A DNA stretch of 64,000 bases from Clostridiaceae bacterium (GTDB taxonomy: Bacteria > Bacillota > Clostridia > Lachnospirales > Lachnospiraceae), in the NCBI GenBank assembly GCA_910575795.1, contig CAJTGE010000010.1, positions 62,001 through 126,000 on the forward strand. The letters are read 5' to 3'. The notes under the pieces are model-generated. The model did no database searches and was not told the DNA's origin. It saw only the letters and a program-made list of their open reading frames with translations. Below, one piece after another: positions 1-8,452 of the stretch. Numbering within the stretch: the first letter of the stretch is position 1; each line of letters starts with the position of its first letter. Made by a program: the position numbers and the translations under genes.

Positions 1-446
1 GCTGCGCTGTCCAGGGACAGGGAGAGCCCTAAAAAAAACGCCTCGGAGGGAGAAAGGACGGAGATATCCTCTTCGTTGGCCGCCGCCGGATCGGCGTAGA
101 CGGTCAGGATAAAATGGAACTGGGAAACGGAAAATTTAAGCCTCTTTTCCGGCAGGGGAAAACGCCGGATCAGGGACTTTAAAGCGCCGTCGAACAGCTT
201 TACAAAGCCAATCAAAAACAGAATCAGGAAGCAGAAAAGCTCCGTAAGCCTTTGCGGGACAATATGCCCCACGCCGCTTCCAAGAAGCAGCGACAGAATG
301 AGGACAGCCGTGGAAAGGCCCGATAAGACCGCCACAGAAGCGGCCGGTATACGGACCCGCTCAGCGCCGTATACAAAGCTGGCCGCAAACGAGTCAAGGC
401 AGAGAGCGGTAACCAGCATAATAAGCTGCGGTATAAGGGAATGCAT
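1..446 (-). CDS. ytaF: Sporulation membrane protein YtaF family (partial, C-terminus beyond window)
   Basis: Translating the reverse strand from the ATG at 446 gives an open frame that runs off the window edge (148 codons seen). It is hydrophobic, starts MHSLIPQLIMLVTALCLDSF, and has the two LDS motifs of the MntP/YtaF (DUF204) fold: LDSFAASFVYG near residue 16 and LSLDSA at the window edge, with a charged linker of about 60 residues between the halves. This arrangement matches YtaF, a polytopic membrane protein expressed during sporulation in Firmicutes; transport activity is not established. A GGGG stretch about 9 bases upstream is the only ribosome site visible. A general MntP-like exporter is the alternative, but the long linker favours YtaF. 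Confidence 0.8.
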   Translation of the reverse strand, partial: MHSLIPQLIMLVTALCLDSFAASFVYGAERVRIPAASVAVLSGLSTAVLILSLLLGSGVGHIVPQRLTELFCFLILFLIGFVKLFDGALKSLIRRFPLPEKRLKFSVSQFHFILTVYADPAAANEEDISVLSPSEAFFLGLSLSLDSA

Positions 447-596
447 AAAAACGATACCCCGCGAACAGAACGTCTTACTCTATTCTATTCACACCAGGAA
501 AACGAGTGACGCATTTGCGCCCCCCGGCCAGCCGTCACGGGCGGCCCTGACAACATTTAACAGAACAGGGATTTTCAACAAATCATCAAAATGCGG

Positions 597-625
597 TTGT
601 CCTTTACAGGAAAACCATCTATAAT
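597..625 (+). promoter_or_regulatory. Sigma-A promoter of the penicillin-binding protein gene
   Basis: TTGTCC at 597-602, a 17-base spacer and a perfect TATAAT at 620-625. It lies about 100 bases upstream of the chosen PBP start and is divergent from ytaF. Confidence 0.65.
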
Positions 626-727
626 AGACAAAAAGGCTGTATGAGGCTGCCACATAAGGCGGCGGGGCCGCGCGCCGCGGCCTTTGCAAACCTTATAGCT
701 GATTACATACGACAAAGGGGTATTGAC

Positions 728-3187
728 ATGGAAGAGAAGAAAAACAAAGATGGCATTGGAAAAAAGATCCTCAAAGGCTTCCTCACATTTTTCCGTGCGA
801 TCGGAACCATTTTCCTCGTAATGTTCAAGACACTGTTCATCCTCTGCGTTCTGGCGCTTCTGGCTCTTGTCGGCATCGGGTTTTACAAGGTCTATCCGAT
901 GTACAAGGACTATAAGTCCCAGGTGGCGGGCGTGGTGGAAAACAGCACTTTGGATACCTTCCGTCTGCAGGAGGCCAGCTTTATCTATGACGCGAACGGG
1001 GAGATCCTGGCAAAGCTGACCGGCGATGAGGATTCCAGCTATCTGCCATACGAGGAGATTCCGGAGCATGCGGTCAACGCGTTTGTCGCGATTGAGGACA
1101 GGACCTTCTGGGAAAATGCGGGGATTGACTTAAAGGGCATTTTCCGCGTGGCCATCAATTATTTCCGGACAGAGGGCGAGGAAAAGCACGGGGCAAGCAC
1201 GATCACGCAGCAGCTTGCGAGAAACCGTTTCCTGACAAGGGAGGTTTCGATTGAGAGAAAGGCGAAGGAGATGCTGATTGCCCTTGATCTGACAAAGAAA
1301 TACACAAAAGAGCAGATCATGGAGTTTTATGTGAATGATATCAGCTTTGCCAATACATACTACGGGCTTCAGTCAGCCGCGCAGGGATATTTCGGAAAGG
1401 ACGCAAAGGACTTAAGCCTAAGCCAGATTGCGTATCTTTGCGCAATCCCGAATTCTCCGACCTACTATAACCCGTACAATCACCCGGAGAACGCGATTAA
1501 GCGGCGCGATAAGATTTTGCAGGACATGGAGTCTATGGGCTTTATCACAGACGAGGAGTACCGGCAGGCGGTCAATGAGACGATCGAGGTGCAGAGGCAG
1601 AAGGTTCCGATGCGCAATTATGAGACGACCTATGCGGTGGACTGCGCGATCCGTTTCCTGATGCGCCGGGACAATTTTAAGTTCAAATACGGCTTCCGCG
1701 ATGAGGCGGAATACAAGGCATACCGGGATAAGTATGAGGAGGTGTACAGCCAGGAGCGGGATGCGCTCTACACGGGCGGTTACCAGATTTATACCTCCCT
1801 GGAGCCGGAAAAGCAGCAGATTCTTCAGGAGGCCGTGGATCAGGTGCTGACCTTTGACGAGAGCGTGGCGGAGAACGGGATTTATCAGCTTCAGGGCGCA
1901 GCCACGGTCGTTGACAACAGCACGAACCGCGTGGTGGCCATCGTGGGCGGCCGCAGCCAGGAGACGGAGACGTACACCTTAAACCGCGCCTTCCAGAGCT
2001 TCCGCCAGCCGGGCAGCAGCATTAAGCCGCTGATTGTCTACGCGCCTGCCCTGGAAAACGGATACCGTTCGACGAGTATGGTGAAAAACATCCGCGTGGC
2101 GGACGCAAAGCGGAAGGATGCGGTGATACGGGAGCTTCCGGGCGAGACGATGCCCCTGCGGACTGCGGTGGAGAAGAGCCGCAACGGCGTGGCCTGGTAT
2201 ATTTATGACGATATCACGCCGGAGATCGGCATGTCGTATCTGACCGAGATGCGTTTTGACCGCATCGTGCCGGATGATTACTATCCGGCCGCGTCCTTAG
2301 GCGGCTTTACCAACGGGGTCACCACAGAGGAGATGGCGGGCGCATACGCGGCCCTGGCGTCGAGCGGGAGATACCGCGAGCCGACGTGTATTGTGAAAAT
2401 GGTTGACCGCAACGGCAGGGATATTTTTATGGAATATCCGGACATCCAGGTATACCAGCCGAACACGGCGGATGTGATGACCGATATCATGACAGGCGTT
2501 ATCACAAGAGGAACCGCCAGCTCCATGGGCTGGAGAGGGGGAATCGAGGCCGCCGGCAAGACCGGGACCACGAACGGGAGCCGGGATGGCTGGTTCTGCG
2601 GCATGACGCCGTATTACAGCATGTCCGTGTGGGTTGGCTATGACCAGCCGAAGGTGCTGTCAAGCCTCTACGGCGGGACCTACCCGGCCACGATCTGGAA
2701 AAATGCCATGACGCGGATGGTAGAAGGGCTGGAGCCGGCTTCATTTAAGGAGCCTGCAAAGGAAAACGGCTCCAGAGGCGGCGGCGAGTATTTCCCGGGC
2801 CGCGAGGACGACGAGATTTTGTCCGAGGGCTATACGGTGGGAGATTACAGGAATGACCGGCTTCTGTCCGACCGGGCGGAGGAGCTTCTTGACCAGATGA
2901 AAACCGCTGGAGGCGGAAACAGGGAAGCGCTCAGGAATGAAGCGCAGAACCTGATAAGCCAGATTCAGTCTGAACCCATGCGCAGAAGGATGCAGGATAT
3001 TCTGCAGTACGGCGATGTGAGCGTACCGGTTACGCCGCCGGCCCAGATTCCGGAGCCCGAGCAGCCGGTGGAAGTGATTCCGGAGATTGATATACCGATT
3101 GAGCCGGCGGCCCCGTCTGGTCCCGGCAGCGATACGTCGATCGGGAATGAGGCGCCCTCCGGGCCAGCGGGCCCCGCTTCCGAATAG
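728..3187 (+). CDS. Class A penicillin-binding protein (transglycosylase/transpeptidase, PBP1A type)
   Basis: Builds and cross-links peptidoglycan at the outer face of the membrane. The 819-residue protein has a basic cytoplasmic start (MEEKKNKDG), one membrane helix at about residues 25-50, and a GT51 transglycosylase domain with EDRTFWENAGID, GASTITQQLARN and the RKAKEMLIAL region. The transpeptidase domain carries S430-S-I-K (SxxK), KSRNG (SxN) and KTGTT (KTG). The tail is a Pro/Glu-rich disordered segment of about 60 residues. ATG 728 was chosen because GGGG lies 8 bases upstream and the 29 residues before it are unlike the family. It appears monocistronic, with its own promoter and a strong terminator. 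Confidence 0.95.
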   Translation: MEEKKNKDGIGKKILKGFLTFFRAIGTIFLVMFKTLFILCVLALLALVGIGFYKVYPMYKDYKSQVAGVVENSTLDTFRLQEASFIYDANGEILAKLTGDEDSSYLPYEEIPEHAVNAFVAIEDRTFWENAGIDLKGIFRVAINYFRTEGEEKHGASTITQQLARNRFLTREVSIERKAKEMLIALDLTKKYTKEQIMEFYVNDISFANTYYGLQSAAQGYFGKDAKDLSLSQIAYLCAIPNSPTYYNPYNHPENAIKRRDKILQDMESMGFITDEEYRQAVNETIEVQRQKVPMRNYETTYAVDCAIRFLMRRDNFKFKYGFRDEAEYKAYRDKYEEVYSQERDALYTGGYQIYTSLEPEKQQILQEAVDQVLTFDESVAENGIYQLQGAATVVDNSTNRVVAIVGGRSQETETYTLNRAFQSFRQPGSSIKPLIVYAPALENGYRSTSMVKNIRVADAKRKDAVIRELPGETMPLRTAVEKSRNGVAWYIYDDITPEIGMSYLTEMRFDRIVPDDYYPAASLGGFTNGVTTEEMAGAYAALASSGRYREPTCIVKMVDRNGRDIFMEYPDIQVYQPNTADVMTDIMTGVITRGTASSMGWRGGIEAAGKTGTTNGSRDGWFCGMTPYYSMSVWVGYDQPKVLSSLYGGTYPATIWKNAMTRMVEGLEPASFKEPAKENGSRGGGEYFPGREDDEILSEGYTVGDYRNDRLLSDRAEELLDQMKTAGGGNREALRNEAQNLISQIQSEPMRRRMQDILQYGDVSVPVTPPAQIPEPEQPVEVIPEIDIPIEPAAPSGPGSDTSIGNEAPSGPAGPASE

Positions 3188-3265
3188 GGGAGCCGGATGG
3201 CGGGAAAGATAACGGCGCGGCAGAAGAAACCCGTGCGGAGGTTTACGGGGACGGAATGAAATGAG

Positions 3266-3309
3266 GGAAGCGCGGCAGCCTGCTTTGCGGGCTGCGCGCT
3301 TCCTTTTTT
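3266..3309 (+). terminator. Rho-independent terminator of the PBP gene
   Basis: A nearly perfect 15-bp GC-rich stem (GGAAGCGCGGCAGCC paired with GGGCTGCGCGCTTCC) with an 8-base loop, followed by six T. Confidence 0.9.
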
Positions 3310-3390
3310 GGCGGGGATTGTTGGATTTATTTTCAGGAAAGAAAGATTCTTTTTCCGCTGGTTCATACAAATGGATGTCCGGGCCTATTA

Positions 3391-3430
3391 TGCTTTTCAG
3401 GAGCGCCGTCTGATACGTGCCTGAAAAGCA
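3391..3430. repeat. 11-bp inverted repeat in the gap before DUF2325
   Basis: TGCTTTTCAGG at 3391-3401 and its exact reverse complement at 3420-3430, with an 18-base loop. There is no T tract. The rest of 3310-3470 shows no gene. Confidence 0.6.
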
Positions 3431-3470
3431 GGCATATCTGAAACAGAAGATGCGCGTCTGAAAATGAAGC

Positions 3471-3526
3471 TGGACAAAAATGGAAAGTTATATTATACTA
3501 ACCTCAATAAGTTATATGAAACTAAC
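3471..3526 (+). promoter_or_regulatory. Promoter of the DUF2325 gene with two GTTA-N8-TAAC operator-like repeats
   Basis: TGGACA (3471-3476), 17 bases, TATACT (3494-3499). Two 16-base near-identical direct repeats, each an inverted GTTA-N8-TAAC, lie at 3487-3502 (over the -10 box) and 3511-3526 (just downstream of the expected start). Such placement suits repression. GTTA/TAAC half sites resemble operators of DtxR/MntR-type metal regulators, and such a regulator is encoded at 4334; the link is inference. Confidence 0.6.
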
Positions 3527-3541
3527 TAAGGAGGATGGAAC

Positions 3542-3820
3542 ATGAGCGTGGTAATTGTCGGAGGCCATGACCGGATGGTCAGCCAGTATGTAAAAGTTTG
3601 TAAGGCATTTCACTGTAAGGCAAAGGTGTTTACGCAGATGTCAGCGGATTTTGACAAACAGATTGGGCGGCCGGATTTGATGGTTCTGTTTACGGGCGCC
3701 GTGTCGCATAAAATGATCCGTACGGCAGTGGACGGGGCGAAAGGCAGGGGAACCGAGGTCGTCCGCAGCCACAGCAGCAGCAAGAGCGCGCTGGAGGAGA
3801 TTCTCAGAGAGTATGTATGA
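3542..3820 (+). CDS. DUF2325 domain-containing protein
   Basis: A 92-residue protein that is almost entirely a DUF2325 domain: it opens MSVVIVGGHDRM, an alpha/beta start like a small Rossmann unit, then LMVLFTGAVSHKM and VVRSHSSSKSALEEIL. The biochemical role of the family is not established; members often lie near iron-uptake and metal-regulator genes. The start has GGAGG 7 bases upstream. The promoter carries paired operator-like sites and a DtxR-type gene lies 0.5 kb downstream, so metal-responsive control is plausible. Confidence 0.8.
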   Translation: MSVVIVGGHDRMVSQYVKVCKAFHCKAKVFTQMSADFDKQIGRPDLMVLFTGAVSHKMIRTAVDGAKGRGTEVVRSHSSSKSALEEILREYV

Positions 3821-4065
3821 GTTTGTATACGCGGGGGCTTATTGTGAGGAGGCCGCAATTGAGAGCTTCCCTATCCAACAAAACCTGCCTCTGGCAGCCT
3901 GCTTAAAGTTTCCTTTAAGCTTATGGCATTGGGCGGCGGGGCTCAGCCGTTCAAGATTATCTTACATGTACAGCGAGGCAAAGCAACAGGAAGTACACGG
4001 ATATTTTGCCGCTTGTCAGTTAAATTATTTAATGATAAAATAAAGGCAGACAGGCGGCAGATAGG

Positions 4066-4331
4066 ATGACCGCTTACTGCGCAAAAGGGGGCGGTTCCGG
4101 CGGACTGTTTTCCGGAAAGCGGATCGAGCAGGACGAATCATATAAAACACATTTGAACCGGCATGATGTGATACGGCTGGACATCCAGAGATTTCTGTTC
4201 GATAAGTCCCATCTTGATATTTTTATCAAACAGATCCGGGTGGCGGTGATCCGGGAGCTCCGGGAAGAGCGGGCTTTGTCGGAAAAGGACAGCGCCGGAC
4301 AGGGACAAAATCTATACGGGGAGGAACAATA
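4066..4331 (+). pseudogene. Relic of an AAA-ATPase-like gene (predicted AAA-ATPase/PD-(D/E)XK family)
   Basis: The frame contains SYKTHLNRHDVIRLDIQRF then KQIRVAVIRELREE, which matches an internal block of the large Clostridial AAA-ATPase-like family (SYKxHLNKYDVIxLDI...xIxxLxEE). The P-loop expected upstream and all downstream domains are missing, and the frame then runs out of phase into the next gene. It is best read as a leftover fragment about 85 codons long. The segment 3821-4065 shows no gene. Confidence 0.5.
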
Positions 4332-4333
4332 TT

Positions 4334-4747
4334 TTGAAAATCAGGCAGTCTGCAGAGGATTATCTGGAAACGATTTTGGTTCTGGGCCAAAAGAAGCCGA
4401 TGATCCGTTCCATTGATGTTGTAAATGAGATGGGATTTTCCAAGCCGAGCGTGAGCATTGCCATGAAAAACCTACGGGAAAACGGATATATCTCTATGGA
4501 TCGCGAAGGGTATATCAGGCTGGAGCCTCCGGGGCGGGAGATTGCGGAGATGATTTACGAGCGCCATATCTTCCTTGCGGATATGCTGGTGAGCCTGGGC
4601 GTGGATCGGGAAACAGCGCTGGAGGACGCATGCCGGATTGAACATGTGATCAGCCCGGAAAGCTTTGAGGCCATGAAGCGCCATATCCGGGAGCAGCGCA
4701 AAAAAGCGGGGAACAGGGGACAGGAGAATCAGGAGCGGCAGCCATAA
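4334..4747 (+). CDS. DtxR/MntR-family metal-dependent transcriptional regulator
   Basis: A 137-residue protein with an N-terminal winged helix (QSAEDYLETILVL, then the recognition region MGFSKPSVSIAMKNLRENGYI) and a short dimerisation/metal region (ERHIFLADMLVSLGV, EDACRIEHVISPESFEAM). The H, E and C residues there are the usual metal ligands of the DtxR fold. Family members repress metal-uptake genes when Mn(II) or Fe(II) is bound; the metal cannot be told here. The start is an unusual TTG at 4334, supported by GGGGAGG 9 bases upstream. There is no SH3-like domain, as in MntR-length proteins. Confidence 0.85.
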   Translation: MKIRQSAEDYLETILVLGQKKPMIRSIDVVNEMGFSKPSVSIAMKNLRENGYISMDREGYIRLEPPGREIAEMIYERHIFLADMLVSLGVDRETALEDACRIEHVISPESFEAMKRHIREQRKKAGNRGQENQERQP

Positions 4748-4776
4748 GCGCGGATATCTCGTTCAGGGATAAAACA

Positions 4777-4831
4777 GAAAAACAGGCCGGGGCGGTTTTG
4801 TGTATACAAAATACCGCTCCGGCCTGTTTTT
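4777..4831. terminator. Bidirectional terminator between convergent genes
   Basis: A long stem (AACAGGCCGGGGCGGT paired with ACCGCTCCGGCCTGTT) flanked by A and T runs on both sides, so it can end the regulator transcript on + and the DUF4397 transcript on -. Confidence 0.8.
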
Positions 4832-4908
4832 GCGGGCGCTTCGGCAGCCGTACCGGGAAAAAACTCAGATAAACGGCGTGGGAAGGCCGTCCGGAAAAGA
4901 CTGCCCGC

Positions 4909-5553
4909 CTATGAGGTCATCATCTGCACAGAGAAGTCGCCGACAGTCCCCAGGATCGTCATGGTGTAGCTGGTTCCGCTGCGGAAACGCACATTTGTGT
5001 CCACAATGGCCGTTCCGGGATTCGTCCTGCGGTACACAGTCAGGCGGTAAACGCCGGGGATGATGTGGAGGTATCTTGTATAATTCATGTAATCTAAGTT
5101 GGATACGACCAGTCTGCCGTTTAAGTAGATGTCCAGCGGTTCCTGGATCGAGGCCGCGTTATAGAAGCGGACGTGGGCTACCTCCGAGGAGGTGGAGAAG
5201 AAGGGCGCGAGCGTTCCCCAGGTCCAGAGAATGCCGGTCGTATTACCGGGCCAGACGACAGTTCCGCAGCTTGTGCAGGAATTATTTCCCCCGCTCGGAA
5301 CCGTGGGTGTGACAGGGCCGACAGGACCGAAGCCAGGGGCAGCCGGTGAATTGCTGCCATTTCCCGGAACGGTTGGGGTAACAGGCCCGAGGGGACCAAA
5401 GCCCGGGGCGGCCGGCGAATTGTCCATAGAAGGGTCCGGAACCGTGGGCGTGACAGGTCCTAAGGGTCCGAAGCCCGGAGCGGCCGGGACGTTGGCTGAG
5501 GCCGTGCTGGCGTCGGCTGCTGCGCTGGATTCGTCGTAGTTATAGGTTTCCAT
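4909..5553 (-). CDS. DUF4397 domain protein with a proline/glycine-rich tandem repeat region
   Basis: 214 residues. The N-terminus (about 1-90) has three copies of PAAPGFGPLGPVTPTVP at residues 23-39, 47-63 and 70-86, separated by variable 6-7 residue spacers. A CTSC pair follows (about residues 93-96), then a DUF4397-like beta-rich domain with VAHVRFYNAAS, PLDIYLNGRLVVSNLDY and YLHIIPGVYRLTVYR. There is no signal peptide or membrane helix, so any surface or spore location would need another route. GAGG precedes the ATG by about 10 bases. Function is unknown; low-complexity repeats plus an adhesive-type fold hint at a coat or envelope structural protein, which is inference. Confidence 0.75.
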   Translation of the reverse strand: METYNYDESSAAADASTASANVPAAPGFGPLGPVTPTVPDPSMDNSPAAPGFGPLGPVTPTVPGNGSNSPAAPGFGPVGPVTPTVPSGGNNSCTSCGTVVWPGNTTGILWTWGTLAPFFSTSSEVAHVRFYNAASIQEPLDIYLNGRLVVSNLDYMNYTRYLHIIPGVYRLTVYRRTNPGTAIVDTNVRFRSGTSYTMTILGTVGDFSVQMMTS

Positions 5554-5656
5554 ATGGATGCTACCTCGCTTTGATTTTATTATATTCTATATATATGAGC
5601 AAAAAGGAGAATATTCGCATTGTCCCTTAAAAGATTTGAGGCCGGAGCTGTTTAGC

Positions 5657-5686
5657 TTGACTGAATCGTCAGGGATCCCTTATAAT
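5657..5686 (+). promoter_or_regulatory. Sigma-A promoter of the symporter gene
   Basis: TTGACT (5657-5662), an 18-base spacer and TATAAT (5681-5686), 65 bases upstream of the start. Confidence 0.7.
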
Positions 5687-5751
5687 ACTATACTATGACA
5701 TGCAGTTATGGCAGCTATAAGATAAAGGAATGGAAGAGGGAGAAAACGGCT

Positions 5752-7074
5752 ATGAAGCAAAAGAATGAATGGGCCAGTAAGCTTGGCTTTATCATGGCGA
5801 CGGCGGGGGCGGCGATCGGCCTGGGGAATTTGTGGAAATTCCCGTATCTGATGGGAAGGAATGGCGGATTTCCGTTTTTGATTGCGTATCTGTTTTTTAT
5901 TGTGATCTTAGGTGTACCGGTGATGATTACAGAGATGTCGCTGGGCAGGAAGACGCGCCATGATCCGGTGAGGGCGTATGCGGATATCGCGCCGCACGCG
6001 GGTATCACAGGTGTGTTCGGCGTGCTGGCCGCTTTTTTGATTTTGAGCTATTACAGCGTGATCGGCGGCTGGATTATGAAATATATTTTCAGCTATGCGA
6101 CGACCATGGCGCCGCCGCCTGATTTTACGGCGTTTATCAGCAGCAATGAGCCGGTGTTCTGGCATTTTGTGTTTATGGCTGTCACGGTGGCCATCTGTTA
6201 TTTCGGGATTCAGGGGATTGAAAAGGCCAGCAAGGTGATGATGCCGCTGCTGTTTGCTCTCCTTCTGGTCACGATTGTCCGCAGCGTGACGCTTCCGGAC
6301 GCGTCTAAGGGGCTGGCGTTTATGTTTGCGCCGAACTTTTCCGAATTCAGCTTATCGTCCGTGAGCGCGGCTTTGGGACAGGTATTTTACTCCTTAAGCC
6401 TTTGCATGGGCATTACGATCACGTATGGAAGCTATCTGAGCGACAAGGAGAACATTGTAAAAAGCTGTTCCTCCGTGGCAGGGCTGGATACGGCGCTCGC
6501 GCTCCTGGCGGGAATCGCCATTTTCCCCGCCGTATTTTCCTTTGGGCTGGAGCCGGGACAGGGGCCGGGGCTTGTGTTTGGCACGCTTCCCATGGTATTC
6601 GCAAAGCTGGCCGGGGGCCCGGTGTTTGCGCTGCTGTTTTTTGCGCTCGTGTTTTTTGCCGCAGTGACCAGCGCCATTGCTCTTTTGGAGGTGTCGGTTT
6701 CCTTTGCGATCGACACGCTGGGCTGGGACAGGAAAAAGGCGACAATCGGGCTGGGCCTGGCGATTTTTGCCGTCGGGGTTCCGAGCGCGCTTTCATTCGG
6801 CATGCTCGGCGGGACGACGATCCTCAATTTCAGTGTATTTGACTTTGTGGGTATGGTGACGGATAATATCCTCCTGCCATTTGGCGGCATTGCCATGTGT
6901 TATTTTGTGGGATGGAAATGGAATCCGGAGAATCTGATCGAGGAGATTGAGAAAAACGGCAACATGTTCCGTTTAAAGAGGCTCTGGCTCGTGTGCATCC
7001 GTTTTCTGACGCCGGTTTTAGTCGGAATTGTTACCCTGTCGGGCTTTTATAATATATATTCCGTCATTTTTTAA
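5752..7074 (+). CDS. Neurotransmitter:sodium symporter (NSS/SNF) family transporter
   Basis: A 440-residue polytopic membrane protein. The first helix has the NSS signature GFIMATAGAAIGLGNLWKFP, which forms part of the Na+ and substrate site in the LeuT fold, followed by GGFPFLIAYLFF and GVPVMITEMSLGRK. Twelve or so helices can be traced to the end. Family members import amino acids with sodium; the substrate cannot be read from sequence. ATG 5752 is preferred over upstream 5695 because GAGGGAG lies 10 bases before it and the family begins with the first helix. It stands alone with its own promoter. Confidence 0.92.
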   Translation: MKQKNEWASKLGFIMATAGAAIGLGNLWKFPYLMGRNGGFPFLIAYLFFIVILGVPVMITEMSLGRKTRHDPVRAYADIAPHAGITGVFGVLAAFLILSYYSVIGGWIMKYIFSYATTMAPPPDFTAFISSNEPVFWHFVFMAVTVAICYFGIQGIEKASKVMMPLLFALLLVTIVRSVTLPDASKGLAFMFAPNFSEFSLSSVSAALGQVFYSLSLCMGITITYGSYLSDKENIVKSCSSVAGLDTALALLAGIAIFPAVFSFGLEPGQGPGLVFGTLPMVFAKLAGGPVFALLFFALVFFAAVTSAIALLEVSVSFAIDTLGWDRKKATIGLGLAIFAVGVPSALSFGMLGGTTILNFSVFDFVGMVTDNILLPFGGIAMCYFVGWKWNPENLIEEIEKNGNMFRLKRLWLVCIRFLTPVLVGIVTLSGFYNIYSVIF

Positions 7075-7114
7075 GCGAAACGGGAATACAATGAGATGAG
7101 ATCCGGCATTATTA

Positions 7115-7140
7115 CCCGGCGCGGCGCGCGCCGCGCCGGG
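7115..7140. repeat. Perfect 26-bp GC palindrome
   Basis: CCCGGCGCGGCGC followed directly by its reverse complement, with no loop. There is no T run after it, so it is not a standard terminator. It sits between the symporter stop and the promoter of the DUF6465 gene. Confidence 0.85.
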
Positions 7141-7158
7141 GCGAAAACGCCGGAAAGG

Positions 7159-7187
7159 TTGACAAATAAGGGATTTAGGCTTATAAT
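7159..7187 (+). promoter_or_regulatory. Full-consensus sigma-A promoter
   Basis: TTGACA (7159-7164), 17 bases, TATAAT (7182-7187): both boxes are perfect and the spacing ideal, implying strong expression of the DUF6465 gene. Confidence 0.85.
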
Positions 7188-7269
7188 CAATCATCGATTG
7201 ACAGCTTGGTTTGAACTGATATATGAATATAAAGATTGATAAAGGTTGAATTTGTCAGGAGGAAAAGGA

Positions 7270-7665
7270 ATGGCAGGAGTTAAGAAAACACCCGTAAAGG
7301 CTGAGGAGGTCATGGAAGAGACGGCGAAAGCGCCGGAGGCGGCAGAGGAGAAAAAAGAACCGGCCAAAAAGCCCGGAAGGAAAACGGCTGTAAAGAAGGA
7401 AACAACAAAGGAGCCGGCTGCAAAGAAGGAGCCCGCAGCGAAGAAGAAGGCCGCAGAGGAGACGAAAGCATCCGTATACATACAGTTTGACGGCGGCGAG
7501 GCGTCGGTTGACACCCTTGTTTCCGCGGCAAAGCAGGCGTATGCGGCGCTGGGACATAAGGAAGAGGAGATTAAGACGCTCGACGTATACGTTAAGCCTC
7601 AGGAGCATGCCGCTTACTATGCGGTAAACGGAGAGGGCTCGGAGGAGTTTCGAATCGAGTATTAA
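7270..7665 (+). CDS. DUF6465 family protein with a Lys/Ala-rich, histone-like N-terminal tail
   Basis: 131 residues. Residues 1-67 are a disordered Lys/Ala/Glu/Pro tail with repeated EPAAKK units; residues 68-131 form a compact domain (ASVYIQFDGGEASVDTLV, KTLDVYVKPQEHAAYYAVN, ending EEFRIEY). This layout matches DUF6465 proteins of Lachnospiraceae, whose function is unknown. The tail resembles bacterial histone H1-like proteins, so nucleic-acid binding is possible but unproved. The start is ATG 7270 with AGGAGG 7 bases upstream, not the TTG 24 bases earlier. It is driven by a perfect promoter and ended by its own terminator. Confidence 0.8.
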   Translation: MAGVKKTPVKAEEVMEETAKAPEAAEEKKEPAKKPGRKTAVKKETTKEPAAKKEPAAKKKAAEETKASVYIQFDGGEASVDTLVSAAKQAYAALGHKEEEIKTLDVYVKPQEHAAYYAVNGEGSEEFRIEY

Positions 7666-7696
7666 TTGGCGTTCTGATAAGCAGGCGCACAAAAAG

Positions 7697-7720
7697 AGTC
7701 CGGTTTACCGGGCTTTTTTT
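7697..7720 (+). terminator. Terminator of the DUF6465 gene
   Basis: A short stem AGTCCGG-TTTA-CCGGGCT followed by seven T. Confidence 0.8.
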
Positions 7721-7759
7721 ATGCGCAGGGGCGCGTATGGCGGGAGTGATGAATACAGT

Positions 7760-8323
7760 TTAAGCCGGCCGCCTTTCGGAAAACAGGATGAAAAAACGCC
7801 GTATCAGGACGCAGGCGGCAGTCACCAGGCAGATTTCCATGGCCGTGTTGATGATGCCTGTCACGATCAGGGCGCTCAAGCAGAAGGAGGCGGTCAGGAT
7901 TAGAAGGGCGAGGAGCGGCCGCCCCTGTTCTGGCCTTTGTAAGTACACCTTTACGGAAAGGGTGAGGAGACAGAAAAAGAAGGCCAGGGAGGCGGCGAGG
8001 GCGCTGAGGACGTGCAGGGCGGACAGCAGCGGAAAGCGGGCGGGCAGGTAGGGCAGGAGGACAAAAAGCCCTGCCGTCCACGCGCAGGCGTTTAAAATCC
8101 CGGCCTCCATCCGGACCTGAAAGGCTCTCCCCGCACCCCGCAGGATTTGTTTTAAGGAGATATAGAAATATCCGCCGGTCAGAAGGCACCACAGCAGGAA
8201 TTCGGCCTGCCTGGAACGCGAAATGGAGATCGAGGAGAAATTCGTGGCAAAAAAGTCCGTGCCGCGCGCCAGGAACAGGGTGGAGAGCGGAACGAAGACA
8301 TAGGAAAAGATAGCTGTATGCAT
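7760..8323 (-). CDS. Hypothetical polytopic membrane protein
   Basis: 187 residues with about five hydrophobic segments (MHTAIFSYVFVPLSTLF at the start; LLWCLLTGGYFYISL; ACAWTAGLFVLLPYL; LSALAASLAFFFCLLTL; ALLILTASFCLSALIVTGI) and a basic C-terminus. A short polar loop with NFSSISISRSRQAEF follows helix 1. I do not recognise the family. AGGA lies about 9 bases before the ATG. It is transcribed divergently from the methyltransferase gene at 8453. Confidence 0.65.
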   Translation of the reverse strand: MHTAIFSYVFVPLSTLFLARGTDFFATNFSSISISRSRQAEFLLWCLLTGGYFYISLKQILRGAGRAFQVRMEAGILNACAWTAGLFVLLPYLPARFPLLSALHVLSALAASLAFFFCLLTLSVKVYLQRPEQGRPLLALLILTASFCLSALIVTGIINTAMEICLVTAACVLIRRFFILFSERRPA

Positions 8324-8452
8324 GACAAGGGTTCCTTTCGGATATTACGGCTGTCGCCGGCCGCGTTATTGGAATAGCCATGAGACGTAAATCATTTAAG
8401 CGTAGTATGCCCGGTAAAGGGCGCGCTCAGGAGCAAAAGGAGAAAGTAAATT

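Noticed and set aside
2741..3370. Long minus-strand frame under the end of the PBP gene
   Set aside because: It is antisense to a clearly coding region, has a composition typical of a shadow frame and crosses the terminator.
3813..4043. 76-codon plus-strand frame after DUF2325
   Set aside because: No ribosome site, no domain-like pattern, and it overlaps the DUF2325 stop.
7255..7692. Cysteine/leucine-rich minus-strand frame
   Set aside because: It is the mirror of the Lys/Glu-rich DUF6465 gene, whose codons read backwards as Leu/Phe/Cys.
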